Shown: positions 23,169 to 34,835 of the stretch, in pieces
Position numbering within the stretch: position 1 is the first letter of the stretch
Layout of the letters: each line of letters starts with the position of its first letter
Assembly: GCF_029784155.1 (NCBI RefSeq)
Contig: NW_026598367.1
Location: 62,001-126,000, forward strand
Source: Uranotaenia lowii
Taxonomy: Eukaryota > Arthropoda > Insecta > Diptera > Culicidae
Length of the DNA stretch: 64,000 bases
Reading direction: 5' to 3'
Position numbers and translations under genes: made by a program
Notes under the pieces: model-generated
What the model was told of the DNA's origin: nothing
Database searches by the model: none
What the model saw: only the letters and a program-made list of their open reading frames with translations

Positions 23169-23557
23169 AAGAAGCAGTTGGCAATATAGATTGGCAATTT
23201 GCTTCGAAGCAAGCGTATTTCAATCCCAAAGATCTCAAAAGAATCAATAAAGCACAATGACTTACCAACGAATTGCCAACTACGTCTTCCGGGTGTCCGT
23301 CGGATTGCCTCTTTAGTCGGACTGGGGGTTAGTCTCCAACACTTCACTTCCGTTAACACTCGATTCTCTCTCGAACGCTATCGATTTTCAACTCGTAATG
23401 TACTATAGCGACAATAATAACGACTCTAGCTACGACTGTTTTTCAAAATCCGTCTCATAAAATAGTTACAAGAATATAGAGCTGGCCCAGCTTCCAGGAA
23501 ATCTTTTCCCCACCGTCCTCCTTCTGAGGTTTTTCCTCAAACCCAATGCCCAGACAA
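23169..23557. other. Unassigned low-copy DNA
   Basis: This is moderately GC-rich sequence with overlapping open frames on both strands (23050-23408) but no recognisable protein or splice structure. No element ends were found. Confidence 0.3.
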
Positions 23558-23748
23558 AAGTGGGTTGTGATATAGCTCAGTTGGCCGGTCAGTTGCTTCC
23601 TGAGCCGACTTGAGTTCGAGCCCAAGAGTAAATATCGATCACAGTTGTACCGGATAAGTATTTCAATGACTGTCCGCCAACTGCATCGTTAATATAAGTC
23701 GCGAATGACATAACGATGTTAGAACGACTATAATCGAAACAAAAAAAA
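23558..23748 (+). mobile_element. tRNA-derived SINE, copy 1
   Basis: The element is flanked by an exact 10-bp target duplication GCCCAGACAA (23548-23557 and 23749-23758) and ends in A8. Its head carries a TAGCTCAGTTGG A box and a GAGTTCGAGCCC B box, as in a tRNA gene, so RNA polymerase III transcription is expected. The head folds with TGTGAT pairing to ATCACA. A non-tRNA body follows (GTTGTACCGGAT ... ATAATCGAAAC). It is very similar to 35962-36156, but lacks a few bases in front of the B box. Confidence 0.9.
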
Positions 23749-23758
23749 GCCCAGACAA

Positions 23759-24456
23759 TGCAAAAACGCGCTTGTTGTTTAAGCATTTTTTTTGGTGGTC
23801 ATAGTCGACAATCCCTCTGTTAGCCATTGCGCGTTAAGGACGCCCTCTCGGATTTAGCTCAAGAAGCGTCGCTTACACTGAGTCTATCAAGATCTTCAAA
23901 GGGTTTCACTAAAATTACCAACGATATTGCCAATAACCTTCGGCAGCATTCGTTGCTACGCAACAATCTGCATTACTAGATCAAAATTAAATCCACAATG
24001 GTCCACTAACTCAACATGCATTGATCGATGTCGCAGAGCTCATGGTGAAGAACTTCCATAAAGTAGGTACATATCTGTTTAGGAACGAACAGGCTGTTCC
24101 TACAAACCCTGTGTGATCAAAAGGCCCAGTAAAAGAATCGCCATGCTTCAAAAATTAACGGTTATTATGTGCGCCCACAACTCATCGGCTAATGTCAGTA
24201 GGACGAATGCTGGGTCTGCACTCGAGCTCTTTCCCCATAAACCACTTTAGAGAAACGTACAAAAGTAAGCAACCAGATGGCCAATGTTAGAAGCCCGAAA
24301 TGGGCATATCAGAGGCCGGAGTGGCCATAGTTTTTAATTTAATAGAATAAAATACAGTCCACTAGTTGTCGATAGAATGTTTTATAGACTGTTTCGAATT
24401 GAGGCCCTCAGGATCAGAGAGGTGCAAGTCCAAAACCATCAATTTTGAGTTAAGTA
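23759..24456. other. Unassigned DNA
   Basis: I see no gene or element ends. A GC-richer part (23800-24330) has no open frame longer than 60 codons and shares no words with repeats in the window. Confidence 0.3.
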
Positions 24457-24458
24457 TA

Positions 24459-25373
24459 CAAATGGAAAGTTTTCCAAAATGGGCCTATCGGGTTAAATGA
24501 CCCTACAGCCGTTTGGCGAAATGGCTGACAAGACAACATATCTAATCAATGCATCTTGAGGGTAATACGCTTTGAACATAGGGCAAGAAAGAATTTTTTG
24601 AATAAACCAACTCAAAAAAATTTTAAAATTCATACAAGGTTTTGATACTTTTTGATGTAATTTTTTGACTTTTAAAAATTATACGTAAAGAAGCTCAAAA
24701 CAAAAAGTTGGGTGGTTTTTGTTTCTTATTCAAATGAACCTTAGAAGAAACAAATTTAAGCTTGTATGATGGTTTCATAATGATTGGAAAGTGGAATAAG
24801 AGAGTGTTTCTGTATGCCCCTATCATGTTTGTAAAATGCCGCTATCCTAAAATAACAGGTTAAATGGAACAAATATATAATCTTTATCATAAAAACTTCT
24901 AATTTAAGCTCTTATTAACACCTTTAGAGAGAATTGAAGATCTCAAAACAGATTTGATAAAGTTTTTCTTATGGATGAACAGCCTCCATAGTATGGCAAC
25001 CCTAACTTTTGTTTTATTCTGTAAAATAATAAAATAAATAGATTTTTATAAAACTTTAGCTTTGTCGTATGGAAGATATCAGATTCTAGCATTTCCAATG
25101 AAATTATACGGAAATATTGCAAAAAAAGCGAAATTTTGCCTAAAACATAAATAAGCGCATTTAGCCCGCACGGTTTGAGGTTCGGCAATTTCGACAACAG
25201 TTATAATAAAATCGATTTCTCAAAAACGTAAGGAGATTTCAACATAAAAATTACTCCAATGTATAGAAAACAGATGTCTGCTCATGTGTATATAGTTTTT
25301 GAACACATATTAGATGTGATATTTCATTAAATCAGTATTCTGCTTAATAGGCGCATATAGCCCGCTCCTCCCC
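24459..25373 (-). mobile_element. Copy C of the 0.97-kb TA-inserted family
   Basis: This is an inverted copy of 11372-14163 without the TTAA insertion: TA (24457-24458), GGAAAGTTTTCC at the left, and GCCCGCTCCTCCCC before TA (25374-25375). The family word GCGCATTTAGCCCGC is present about 200 bases in from the right end, besides the terminal copy. Where copy A carries TTAA plus 1.8 kb, copy C reads straight through (minus strand ATCATTATGAAACC), which makes it the empty-site reference. Confidence 0.75.
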
Positions 25374-25375
25374 TA

Positions 25376-26521
25376 CCTAAAGATTCTTCATGTTTCAATG
25401 CACATCTAGCGCAAAACTCGATTTTTTTATAATTTTTTTAACACTTTTTTAATTCAATTAAAACTGCTTGAAATCGAAAAACATATGAAAAATCGAGCAC
25501 CTTCACAACTTTGAAGGGCGTTTTCTCGAAACTATCATACATTCACTTGCACTTCTCTGATCCTAACCTAAGCGCCTCAATTGGTATGAGAAAATCGGAT
25601 GATATAATTTCATATACAGGCCTGAACAGTATTATTGAGTCGTCTGAAGAAGAGTTGCATTACGTTAAAAAGATTAATCCTGTATGTAAGGCTACTTCAG
25701 ACGGAAAACCAATTAGAAGATATCCCACAAACACACATCAAATTTCAACAAGGTTCAACAAGATAATATCGAAATTTTGGGAACACTTGGAACACACGAT
25801 ATAAGCGGCCCATGATCTTGTCGACAATTTATAGACGACTTGTCTGAAATTAAATGAAAAGCAAAAGGCTAACTGAATAATATGAACTCAAGTTATACAT
25901 TTTCATCGACATTGCAAAATATTTAATTTTGCTATCCAAGAATGGTTTTGTTATTTCAAAATGGCATTTAGTGGAGGTCTCACCTTAAAGATGATGATTT
26001 CAGCAATAAGTATATGGCAGCAGAGATGCCATTCTCTATAGTAAAAGACGGAAAACAGAGAATCAGATTCTCTAAATTTAATCTCCAAGGCAATCAATGC
26101 AAAAAAAAACTTGAATATGATCAAAAACAGCTTAAAAACTAGATTCACTAACACTTAACAAAAAGATGTTGGCCACACGTTTTATAGAGTTATTTTGTAA
26201 CGTTACATACTCCTGGTTGATTCTTCAGATTCTCTACGGAGGTTCAACTGAAAATCTCTGCGGAGGAGGCAGCAAGCCCTGCTAGAAAACGGACGTGTGT
26301 TTTTCAGACATCGAGATTTTCTCATTTGTTTTATTTTTCGTGAAAATACAATGAATGTTATCTGTTTTGGAGAATTTTTTTCGAAATACTTGTTAGGATA
26401 TGAGTGACGATTGTGAAAAACCAAATATCTACAAAAGAAAAGAATCATTCAAATCCCTGTCGCCTGCAAATTTAATTACCTGTTTGATTAAGCGTCGTTT
26501 TACTGGACATTGAAAAGTATC
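25376..26521. other. Unassigned AT-rich DNA
   Basis: A 97-codon plus-strand frame (25511-25804) and an 81-codon minus-strand frame (26203-26448) show no recognisable domain or splice context. No repeat ends were seen. Confidence 0.3.
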
Positions 26522-26523
26522 TA

Positions 26524-28880
26524 CACTGCCGGCCAAAAGTTTGGGATCACCCGCTAAAACAAGCAAACTTTGATCGTTCATATCTCAGCCATCTTAGGAC
26601 ATATTGCAAATCTTCTGATCTTATTTGGAAGATGATCAACAATAGCTATTTCGGAGGTATTTTGCCAATAAATAATGTTTTAGTTTTGTACCTTAAACTT
26701 AACCTAAAGTTTCAAAAAAACGCACTCAATATTCAAAGCCGATAATCTTGGGATAGGGTGGACCAAATTTCAAAACTTGAATTGCATTAGAACCCTTATT
26801 TTTCACTTCTCAAAACACAATAAAACAATTTTGTGCAAAAATTTAATCCTTTAATGCATAGTGTTGTTTTAAAACAACACTAATAAAAATCCAAATATCT
26901 CGGAAACGCGTAGATATTTTTGAGTGATGCATTCACACAAAATATTCTAGAAATTAATAGAAATTAGCCCATGGTATTTTTGTAACGATATTTTCAGGTA
27001 GGTATGTGTAAGATATCTAACAAAGTATGCGGAAAAAAATGCCAAAATCAAATGACACATTCCACGCGCTTGTACCGCTCAAAAGTGATTTTTATCCGTT
27101 CGCGTGTCAAAAAACCTTAAAATTGTCTATAATTTTGATAATTCAAATCACACAAAACCAACGGAAGAAAGAGAAAAAAGTTTTTTTACACATGTTCTAG
27201 ATAATTTTGAATTTTTTTTTTGTTGGAAAAAGGGGTTATTTTGACAACTTTTACAAAATCATTAATTTAAATATATGGAGGAACTTTTTTTTGGAATTTT
27301 TTTAGTCTGTTTCGAAGCCAAAAACACGGCTTCATTTTGTAGAAATAAAGAATTTGTTTATATCCAATGTAGTTGGTTTGGAAAACGAACAAAAACAGTC
27401 GCAAATGAATGAATTCACGTCACACAAAAAGGAAAGTTTTTAATTTTACGAGAAAACTATGATATTTTTTTAAATAAAAAAAATGATATTTTCTTTGAAA
27501 ATGATAAAACGATTCTAAAACTCTAAAATTTATAGAAATCGGTTGGAATCTAGCTGAGTTAAAACAGCGCGAATGAGTGAATTCACGTCACAAAATTTGA
27601 TTTTGTGTTAAACTAAATCTGAAAAATATGCTCTGAAAGCTGTTTTACCCTCCAGATGGTCGGATTTTTACAAATCGTTTAGTTGATTTTTTTAATAAGT
27701 TCATTATTTTCAATTAAAAATACAAAAATATTGAAAAAAAAAATAAAAAAAAATTTTTGGTGAATCTTTAAATGAAGACATTAGTAATTTTAACATATGA
27801 CCCCTCAATATGTTGCTATTCAAGTTACAATCAAAATAAGGTGCAGATACTGAAAATTTATGATCTAAAAGTCGGAACAACAGAATATCGTTTTTGAAAG
27901 TGCACATAAAATTTGAAGGCTCCAAAGAAGGGTTCAGTATAACCACAAGTATAACTTTATATTCGTGACGTGAATTCAGTCAACTACCCTGTTTTGTTTG
28001 AACTGAGTGAATTCACGTCACAACTTCAAATAAGCATAACTTCGTTCGTTGTTGTTCAATCGAGGAGCTACGTACACCAAATTGTGAGAAATTGTTTTCT
28101 TTACAACTCATTTGAAGACACCGAAAAGTTGTATGTACTAAAGTCCAAAATGGTTAATTCTAGCGTGAATTCACGTCACAAAAGTAATCAATCACAACAA
28201 AAACAACTAAAATTTTATAATGACCAAATTATATTCAATTTGCGACCGTTTGCTACTAATTTTTTTTTTCATTTTCAAGTGAATTGGTTGACTTCTAGAA
28301 TGATAACAGTGCAGAAAAGTCCGGAAAAGCGATTTCACGTCGCGGTGTAATGTGTCAAATTCATTTATTTATTTTTTTTAAGTAGTTTTTGGAAAATCGC
28401 TGTTTTTTTTCTACAAATTTGGAAGTTTTAACAATTTGTTTAATCTTAATCATTCACAAACACTTTCCTGCACCCAATTAACAAGGTTTGGAAGAAATTT
28501 GCAAAATCGAATTGAAATGAATTGAGAATTCCAAACATTATTTTTCAACTTTGATAGACAATAACTTTTATAAAACTCAAAATAACGACTTCAAACCAGT
28601 TGAGTTGTATTATTCGAATTAAAATGATATTATTTCACTGTATCAATAATTGCTATTCTCATTTTGAAAAGTCATGCATTAAAGGGTTGAGAATGTACTT
28701 TTATTTAATAAAATATTTACTTAAGTTATCATCCAAAAGTTTGGGTTCACCCCTTAGCATGGTGTATCGGCCAAAAGTTTGGGATCATTCTTTAAAAATA
28801 TTCAAATTTATCTCATTCATATCTTTCTCATCTAACATCGTAATGCAGATCTGAAGGGTTCATTTGGAAGCTTAGGAATT
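26524..28880 (+). mobile_element. Tc1-like remnant with internal direct duplication
   Basis: After TA (26522-26523) the sequence CACTGCCGGCCAAAAGTTTGGG is a typical Tc1-like inverted-repeat end. About 125 bases of it recur in direct orientation at 28769-28880, and a shorter piece (CCAAAAGTTTGGGTTCACCCC) lies at 28732-28752. No inverted right end was found, so the structure is truncated, or consists of two or three copies in one orientation. No transposase is readable. The interior holds the GTGAATTCACGTCAC cluster. Confidence 0.5.
27410..28340. repeat. Cluster of GTGAATTCACGTCAC palindromic words
   Basis: GTGAATTCACGTCAC or a one-base variant occurs at 27409, 27578, 28008 and 28165. It occurs in inverted form at 27965 (GTGACGTGAATTCA) and worn at 28323 (GATTTCACGTCGCGG). 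Two copies share the longer context AATGAGTGAATTCACGTCAC. The spacings of 157-168 bases between some copies hint at an old tandem unit of about 160 bases. The full form GTGACGTGAATTCACGTCAC is a perfect 20-base palindrome. Confidence 0.75.
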
Positions 28881-28919
28881 GTTGCTTTTTTCATAAATTT
28901 ATTTAAAAATTATATTTTA

Positions 28920-29799
28920 AAGTGATAATCATAATCCAAATATCCTGACAAACCGGGTAAAACCGGGCAATCTGGCAACCTTACTCTAGATTGATATACC
29001 CCATGTTATGATGGCATGATTTTGGTTCTATAAGTGATGATGATATCGATCTAGCTAGCATTTTCGTTTAATGTAAGTCGTTGACCTCGATTCTCTTTGG
29101 TTGGTTAAATTGTCACAATGTTAAAAAGTTTTGAAAGCAAACTTGAGACCCAGAATACCGTGTAGCTGCTTTTATGCGAAACTACATGATTTCACACCTA
29201 ATTTATGTTCAAAAATGATTTCCTAACAATTTTCACACAGCATATACAAATATTGAGAGAAAATTGTTATAGCCGGCGATAGCAATAAACTGGTGATAAA
29301 TGTATGAAGTTTGTCCACGTATTCGAAAAGATGTTCAAAAACTCCCACATCATGAATTTCAACTGTTTATCTCTTTCTTTACTGGTGTAAGAGCTTCTAA
29401 CTTCTGGTCTGTTACTTTCCCAAAACATTTTGTTAATCATTCCTCTCAAATCTAAAAAAACGAAGTGTTTATCGTTTAAATAACTTTATTGTTATTTTAA
29501 CTTCTCCGATACACAAGATGCAACTGTTTTAATTAGATTTCCGTCTCGATAGGCCCAACACGCTCAGAAGTATTTACCATCAAGAATGCCGGCTACGGTA
29601 GTAGAGTCGACAAAATTGAAGCAATGAAATGTTTTTACCCTAGGATTATCCTTCAGAAGAACAACAGTGCAACCGATTCGGAATCGGTATTTCGAACAAT
29701 CTCCTAGCTTTACAACAAGAGAAACTTTGTCCCCGGTCTGGCGACTAGACTTGGCGCAACACTTGGCTGCTAAAATTATATCCTAGTCAAATTCATTTA
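28920..29799. other. Unassigned DNA with a worn repeat end
   Basis: The stretch 28950-28985 (CTGACAAACCGGGTAAAACC) carries the same CCGGG-type end seen at 33349-33717 and 57845-57965. The rest shows no gene; the short minus-strand frame at 29267-29449 has no features. Confidence 0.35.
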
Positions 29800-30350
29800 G
29801 AAGACGATAATTCCACACCGCACAAATCCTCCAAAGATTAATTATCGTGTACCTCCTCGTGTCCGTCGTCGTCTGGGAAGAAGGATGTTTCATCTGAACT
29901 AAACGAGCTCCGCAGATAGTAGAAAGCGTTGCTTGTCTTGAACTATTTCGCTCAATTTATCTCATTTACACCGATGCGAGTCGGTTTTGGTGCGTTGCAC
30001 TGGGAGACAACTAAATTTGCTGCAAAAAAACTAGAACTGCCCGGTTCGACGATTTTTGTCTCGAAAGTTTTTCCTACGAATTTGAATGCTTGTTGTCGTT
30101 GTTTGTCATCCCGAGGTGGGAGTCCAGAGCAGAAAGGGGGAAAATGGTATTAAAGTTAATGAGCAGTGAACACAGAACCGTCCGAGTCCCGATTGAAGCC
30201 GACAGGTCTTGGCTGGGAGGGACATGGGATGGGAAAAACACAATCTCCACTCACTCCTTTTGGTGTATTTAAAATAGAAACTACTTATTTGCTTTGACCG
30301 CGTTAGAAACAAGCTAGTCGTCAGAAGGCTAGTGGTCGGTGTCAATTTGT
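29800..30350. other. GC-richer low-copy stretch, function unknown
   Basis: Base composition is higher in GC than the flanks, and there is no match to other repeats in the window. Open frames of 60-79 codons overlap on both strands, with no domain and no convincing donor or acceptor pair. It could be an exon fragment or a regulatory segment. Confidence 0.2.
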
Positions 30351-30917
30351 TTTGCTTGTTTTTAAGCGTATCAAAAATACTTCCTTACAATGGATTTCTT
30401 GTGTGTTTCTTAAAAGTTAATTGGTGATTTGGTTTTTGAAAGCGTACACTTTTTAAACACATTTTAAAAAAGTAGAACTTTTCATAGACTTTCGATTGTG
30501 ATAACCACTAGTTTTGGTGTCACTAACAAAGAAAAAATAAAATATTAATCATGACATTGTTACAAGGAATTGAAAATATTCCGGTAAAATTTCAAATGAC
30601 AAAATTTTTTGCGAGGATTATTGAAATCATGGTTATAGTTTCTATTATTAGTATCCAGAAAAAGAGCTTAGTACACCCATAGAAGAGGTTGCAAAAATCC
30701 AATGCCTATTTAGCAAATCTCTGTGCCGATAATGCCCTGAAATGTGCACTGTTCCGAAGACGGTATGTTTGAAAAACCGTAACTGGCATAAGGACTCGGC
30801 TCCCAACCAAAACGATGACCACTACATTCAAGCGAAACAAGAAACACATTTTATGGGATTTCGTTCCTATTGGATAATTCATCCCAGAAACAAGAAAATA
30901 AAAAACCACAGCGCGCC
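30351..30917. other. Unassigned DNA
   Basis: AT-rich with no recognisable gene. The part from about 30720 may be the body of the tRNA-like repeat that follows on the minus strand. Confidence 0.3.
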
Positions 30918-30995
30918 CGTAGGGAGAATCGAACTCATATCATCAACCATACGGTCTTGCCAGACCGACATCTTAACCAGTGTACTATTTGAGCT
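30918..30995 (-). ncRNA. tRNA-like segment, minus strand (SINE head or pseudogene)
   Basis: On the minus strand, TAGTACACTGGTTAAGA (A box at 30977-30987) and GAGTTCGATTCTC (B box at 30924-30936) are at tRNA-like spacing. CGGTC-TGGCAA-GACCG between them forms a perfect 5-bp stem, but with a 6-base loop, which rules out a normal anticodon arm. It is likely a tRNA-derived repeat. Confidence 0.45.
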
Positions 30996-31620
30996 TCATG
31001 CAGGAAGAGGGATATTTGTCATAGGCATGCTGCCACCGATCAATCACAAAAGAAACGCACGACAGTGGCTTCCCGGCGTTTGGCCTCCTTTCAATGCATT
31101 CCTTTGTCTTAATATGGAAACGGGAGAGGAACGGGAGTGAAGGAACGGGAAACCCATTGAATGAGAACTGTGCTTTGCTTACTGCCTACTATTACATACA
31201 CACGCTACATATACACAGCTGCTAAAGCCGGGCAGCTTGGCCGTTGGTTGTTTGCCGATGAATTGAAGGAATGTTTTTGTTGTTGCTTTTGCTACATACA
31301 CACGCATAGCTTAGCCGTGTTTGCTGGTGGATTGAATTAGAAGGATGTTTTTGTTTTTGCTGTTGCTACATTCACACGCACAGTGCTCGGTTCGCTGGCT
31401 GCCTGGTGTTGGCCGGTATTTATTTCCATCCTTCTTTGGCTTGTGATGCGATGGGGAGGGACGCGAAAACGTTTTTATTTTGTTTCATTCAGACATACGC
31501 ATTTCGGTTGCGCTGGGAGGTTAATGCCGGTGGGCGCAAATCGAATCAGTGCCGGTCGCGTTATCTTCTTGTACCAATGATGCTATGAAATTGACTACAC
31601 GCCATTGGCACAGAGGCTGA
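30996..31620. repeat. GC-richer stretch with about three 75-100-bp tandem units
   Basis: Units beginning CTACATACACACGC (31188, 31290, 31366) continue with an AGC-rich part, a TTGCNGNTGNATTGAA part and GGATGTTTTTGTT. They are about 75-100 bases apart and imperfect. The flanking part 31400-31600 is low-copy and GC-rich without a recognisable gene. Confidence 0.5.
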
Positions 31621-32218
31621 ATTTTGGGTGTAATATTTACCAAAATAACTTATAATAACTGCCAGCATTGGAAACTATGAAATAGTAAATTTTCGAAAAA
31701 TTCATACGAAATGTCCAATGAAAGATCACGACTCGGAAATGCCTTATCGACTAGCTCTAATTCTGGTCCAGTTACTGAGACTATATGACCAGCGGTATCT
31801 GTTTATACTCCGTAGAGTTTACAATATTTTTTTCAAGCCCCGTAGAGTTTACAATTTCTGTTTTCTTTGTTACATTTTTCATTTCGTTGGATTTGTGTTC
31901 GTTTTACGTCCGAAGTAGTATTGGTCGCTCTTTGATCATACAAAACAATTGAACAACCATTAATCCGTTCCAACCTCCAAAATGTCACCCCGGTTTTTTT
32001 TGTTACATGGTTTTGAATAATAAAAAAAAACTATCAAATATTCATTACACAACAACAAAAAAGAGAATGTAAGGAATTAAATCAGATATCCTCACTGGTC
32101 TTCGCCTTCTTCGTAACATTTTCCTCGCTTTCACCTGTAGGGTGTTTAGAAAAAAACATGTCCAAGGAGATTTGTTTCTTCCTCCCTCTCAGTTGTATGA
32201 AGATGATGGAATTTTCTA
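31621..32218. other. Unassigned AT-rich DNA
   Basis: A local direct repeat CCGTAGAGTTTACAAT (31810 and 31842) is the only pattern. No gene is supported. Confidence 0.35.
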
Positions 32219-32520
32219 GTTGATGACCTTTTTTTTGGTCACCTAGTTTCTTCCAAATATTACTTAGTCACAACTTAACAATCCAATCCGCCAAAATCTG
32301 GAAGTCTGGATTAAAAAAAAGTCTAGCGAGAGGTCAAAAAGCCTGGAAGATCCAGACAAAATCGGGAAGGTTGACTTCGCTGGTGTTACTACCGAACCGA
32401 ACCGAACTAGTATCTCGTATTTCGCTCATAACTAAAAGCAAAAAAAAAATCACTTGCTCGTCTGCTCGTATCTCGAAAAACTCGTATGTTGGGACACTCG
32501 TATGTCAAGGTACCACTGAA
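32219..32520. repeat. Dispersed repeat and an adjoining inverted-repeat end
   Basis: 32219-32384 is the partner of the repeat at 20918-21284. Right of it, CTCGTAT recurs (32415, 32464, 32481, 32500) and the stretch ends TCAAGGTACCACTG. On the minus strand this is a terminus starting CAGTGGTACCTTGACATACG, which resembles a DNA-transposon end. No partner end was found. Confidence 0.45.
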
Positions 32521-33348
32521 TTACATTTCTAAAATTAAAATTTTAATATTGCCTCTAAGCTTAATAAAAATTAATCTTGATAAATTTTTTGCTTGAAGAA
32601 TTGAACTTGAGCCTTCCAGATAATAGCTGGACAAAAGACCGCTGCAAAAAATGACTTTTTGCTCCCATATGTTTTTTCGAAGCCTTTTGGGTCACAAAGC
32701 ATCAGTGTAAAATTTGAGATGATTTTGTTGATTTCTGAGTTAGCGCAAAGCGTTTCAATTTTGTATGAAATTTTTGCATATAAAATCATTCAGAAAATTC
32801 AAATAAGCTTAAAGTGAAGTTGATCTTTAATTTTTGGTTTTGATTATTTTTAAGCTTCATTTTTGCTAACATGACAAGCAGCTAAATATTTCATGAAAAA
32901 AGTTATAACCATTTCAAAATAAAAAAAAATCAGAAACCATTGAAAAGTATTTAAAATTGGCCGACTTTGCTTGCTAGAGCTTTTAATAATTTCTTAAAAT
33001 GTTTTCGCAAAGGTTATATAAATCAAAAAGTTTCCTAGCTATGCAAAACAATTTTTATTCTTATCCTTCGGTTTCACAGCTTTCAAATAAGCAGTCAAAA
33101 ACGCTAAAAGTAAAAAAAACGTTGAAAACGAAAATTTTATATAGCATCGAATATCTTTTCTGGGGTACAAGTTAGGTAATTTAGGACTGGAAGGATCGCT
33201 TCCACATTTTTTAATGCTATTTCTGGCAGCAAAAAAAAACAAAAAAGTTATGGGAGGTGTTAAAATTTAAGAATTACAAATTTCCATACAAACCTTGCAG
33301 CGGTCTACTGTACATGTTACCTTTGTATCATAACTTAGCTTTCCAGAT
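32521..33348. other. Unassigned AT-rich DNA
   Basis: No gene, repeat end or RNA was seen. Minus-strand frames at 32571-32789 and 33039-33242 have no recognisable features. Confidence 0.35.
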
Positions 33349-33717
33349 TTTCAGAAACCCAGGCAAAAACCGGGAAATGATTTTCACATTTATCGTCTAA
33401 AAACCAGGCTTTATCCGGGCACGTCCTGCCAAAATTCAGGTATTTCTCATTAAAAATCAAGAATGAAAGATAAACACACTAAAAAACATTTTTTTTCCTA
33501 AGCACACCAGCGAGATTCAAATTAATTTCAATTCTTAAAAAAGCTAAAAAATATTATTATTGAACGCAAAATCATGTAAGCAGAAAAATGTTAGTTTTTG
33601 CTCTGAATTTCTTTTAAAAAGAAGATAAATCCTAGCAAATCCTAGGCTGGGTCAGGCTTTTCTTATTTTTTCTCTGGAAATCCGGACAAGCCCGGATAAA
33701 ATCGGACAATCTGGAAT
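33349..33717. mobile_element. Short inverted-repeat element with CCGGG-type ends
   Basis: The left end TTTCCAGATTTTCAGAAACC and the inverted right end ATTCCAGATTGTCCGATTTT match in their first dozen bases. Both continue into CCGGG/CCCGG words. Related worn ends lie at 28950-28985 and 57845-57965. The target duplication is not clear. Confidence 0.4.
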
Positions 33718-33906
33718 GCTTGACCAGTGGCTGAACTGATGCTTATAAAAATACCAGTGTAAATAAAAATTCTGGTTGTGGTCTTTTAAAAAATATGATT
33801 CCACCAAATGAACAAACTTAAAATGGTTGATTAAATGTATTCAGTCAAGCTACAACATTTAGACTTATTCCCAATTTCAACTTGCTCATACATTTGATAC
33901 TCCAAA

Positions 33907-34065
33907 GAAGTGTCCGACACAAAACGCTATTTCGCTAATCGTTAATTAGTCCGTTAACTTTCGGTTAACAAATTAATTCCCTCGATAATTTTTTTTTTCA
34001 GCTAGCTAATAAGAAAGTTTCACTAATTTTTAATTCCGCCAACTGAAGAACGCTAACTCTTTATA
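33907..34065 (+). mobile_element. One end of a hAT-like element related to 52188-53325
   Basis: AGTGTCCGACACAAAACGCT and the following CGCTAATCGTTAATTAGTCCG, AAATTAATTCC and GAACGCTAACT blocks follow the same order as the left end of the hAT-like element at 52188. No right end was found downstream, so this is a truncated copy. Confidence 0.55.
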
Positions 34066-34835
34066 GTGTAGATTTGACCATAGACGAATGGATCATAAAT
34101 TCGTCATAATTCCGATTTAAAATTTTGAATCCGATCAGGTATTTTAACGTTTGTTAAACATTGTTTCCAGAAGATATTTGATCCCGATTTCGACTGGAAT
34201 AATAGAACAATGTCTTTTTGAAATTCCGCACTAAAATGTTTGTTTTTCGTTAAGAAGTTCAGTTTTTAAAAGGCCTGTTTCTCCAGGATGAAAAACTTGA
34301 TTCTGAGAGATATTTTGCGGTATTGTAAAAAATTTACGACTCGTGCTGAAAAATAAACTTTTTGTAACTTGTTGCATAAATAACAATATCGAATTGCCTT
34401 TATGCCTAAATTGATGTCCTACAATCATAATCAATCATCGTTGAGCCTTAATATCAAAAAAGATGAAAAATTGTTAGAGACAAAACATAACACTGTTCAA
34501 AAGTATTAACTATCGTTTATTTCAGCATAAAGCAACCCCTCAGGCAGCACTCCTCAAAAAACAATTAATAGATCAATCTTGCAGAGATCTAAGCGAGAGC
34601 TAAGTAATACAAAGCTCCTGAGACAAAAACGATTGCTTCGTGATCGGAGGTAGGGAATAATTGAGCAGTGAAGCTCGCTCAAAAGAGCTTGATTTTTAAT
34701 CCTTGAGAAACAGAAAAGTTTTTAAAAAATGTTCACAAATGTGTGAAAAAGAGATGAAATGATTCGATGAGCTTAAAATGTTTAGTTTCAGCATTTTATT
34801 TTTAAGGCTTTTTCTGTCACGGTCAGAAGTGCTAG
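34066..34835. other. Unassigned AT-rich DNA
   Basis: No gene or mobile-element end is visible. The minus-strand frame at 34231-34434 shows no protein signature. Confidence 0.35.

Noticed and set aside
11372..25373. A single 14-kb element with 0.95-kb terminal inverted repeats (Polinton/Maverick-like)
   Set aside because: Each terminal block, with its insertion removed, has its own second end and flanking TA and is about 0.92-0.98 kb long, the same as the separate copy at 17587-18554. No polymerase, integrase or capsid frame lies between. Independent insertions of one family are the simpler reading.
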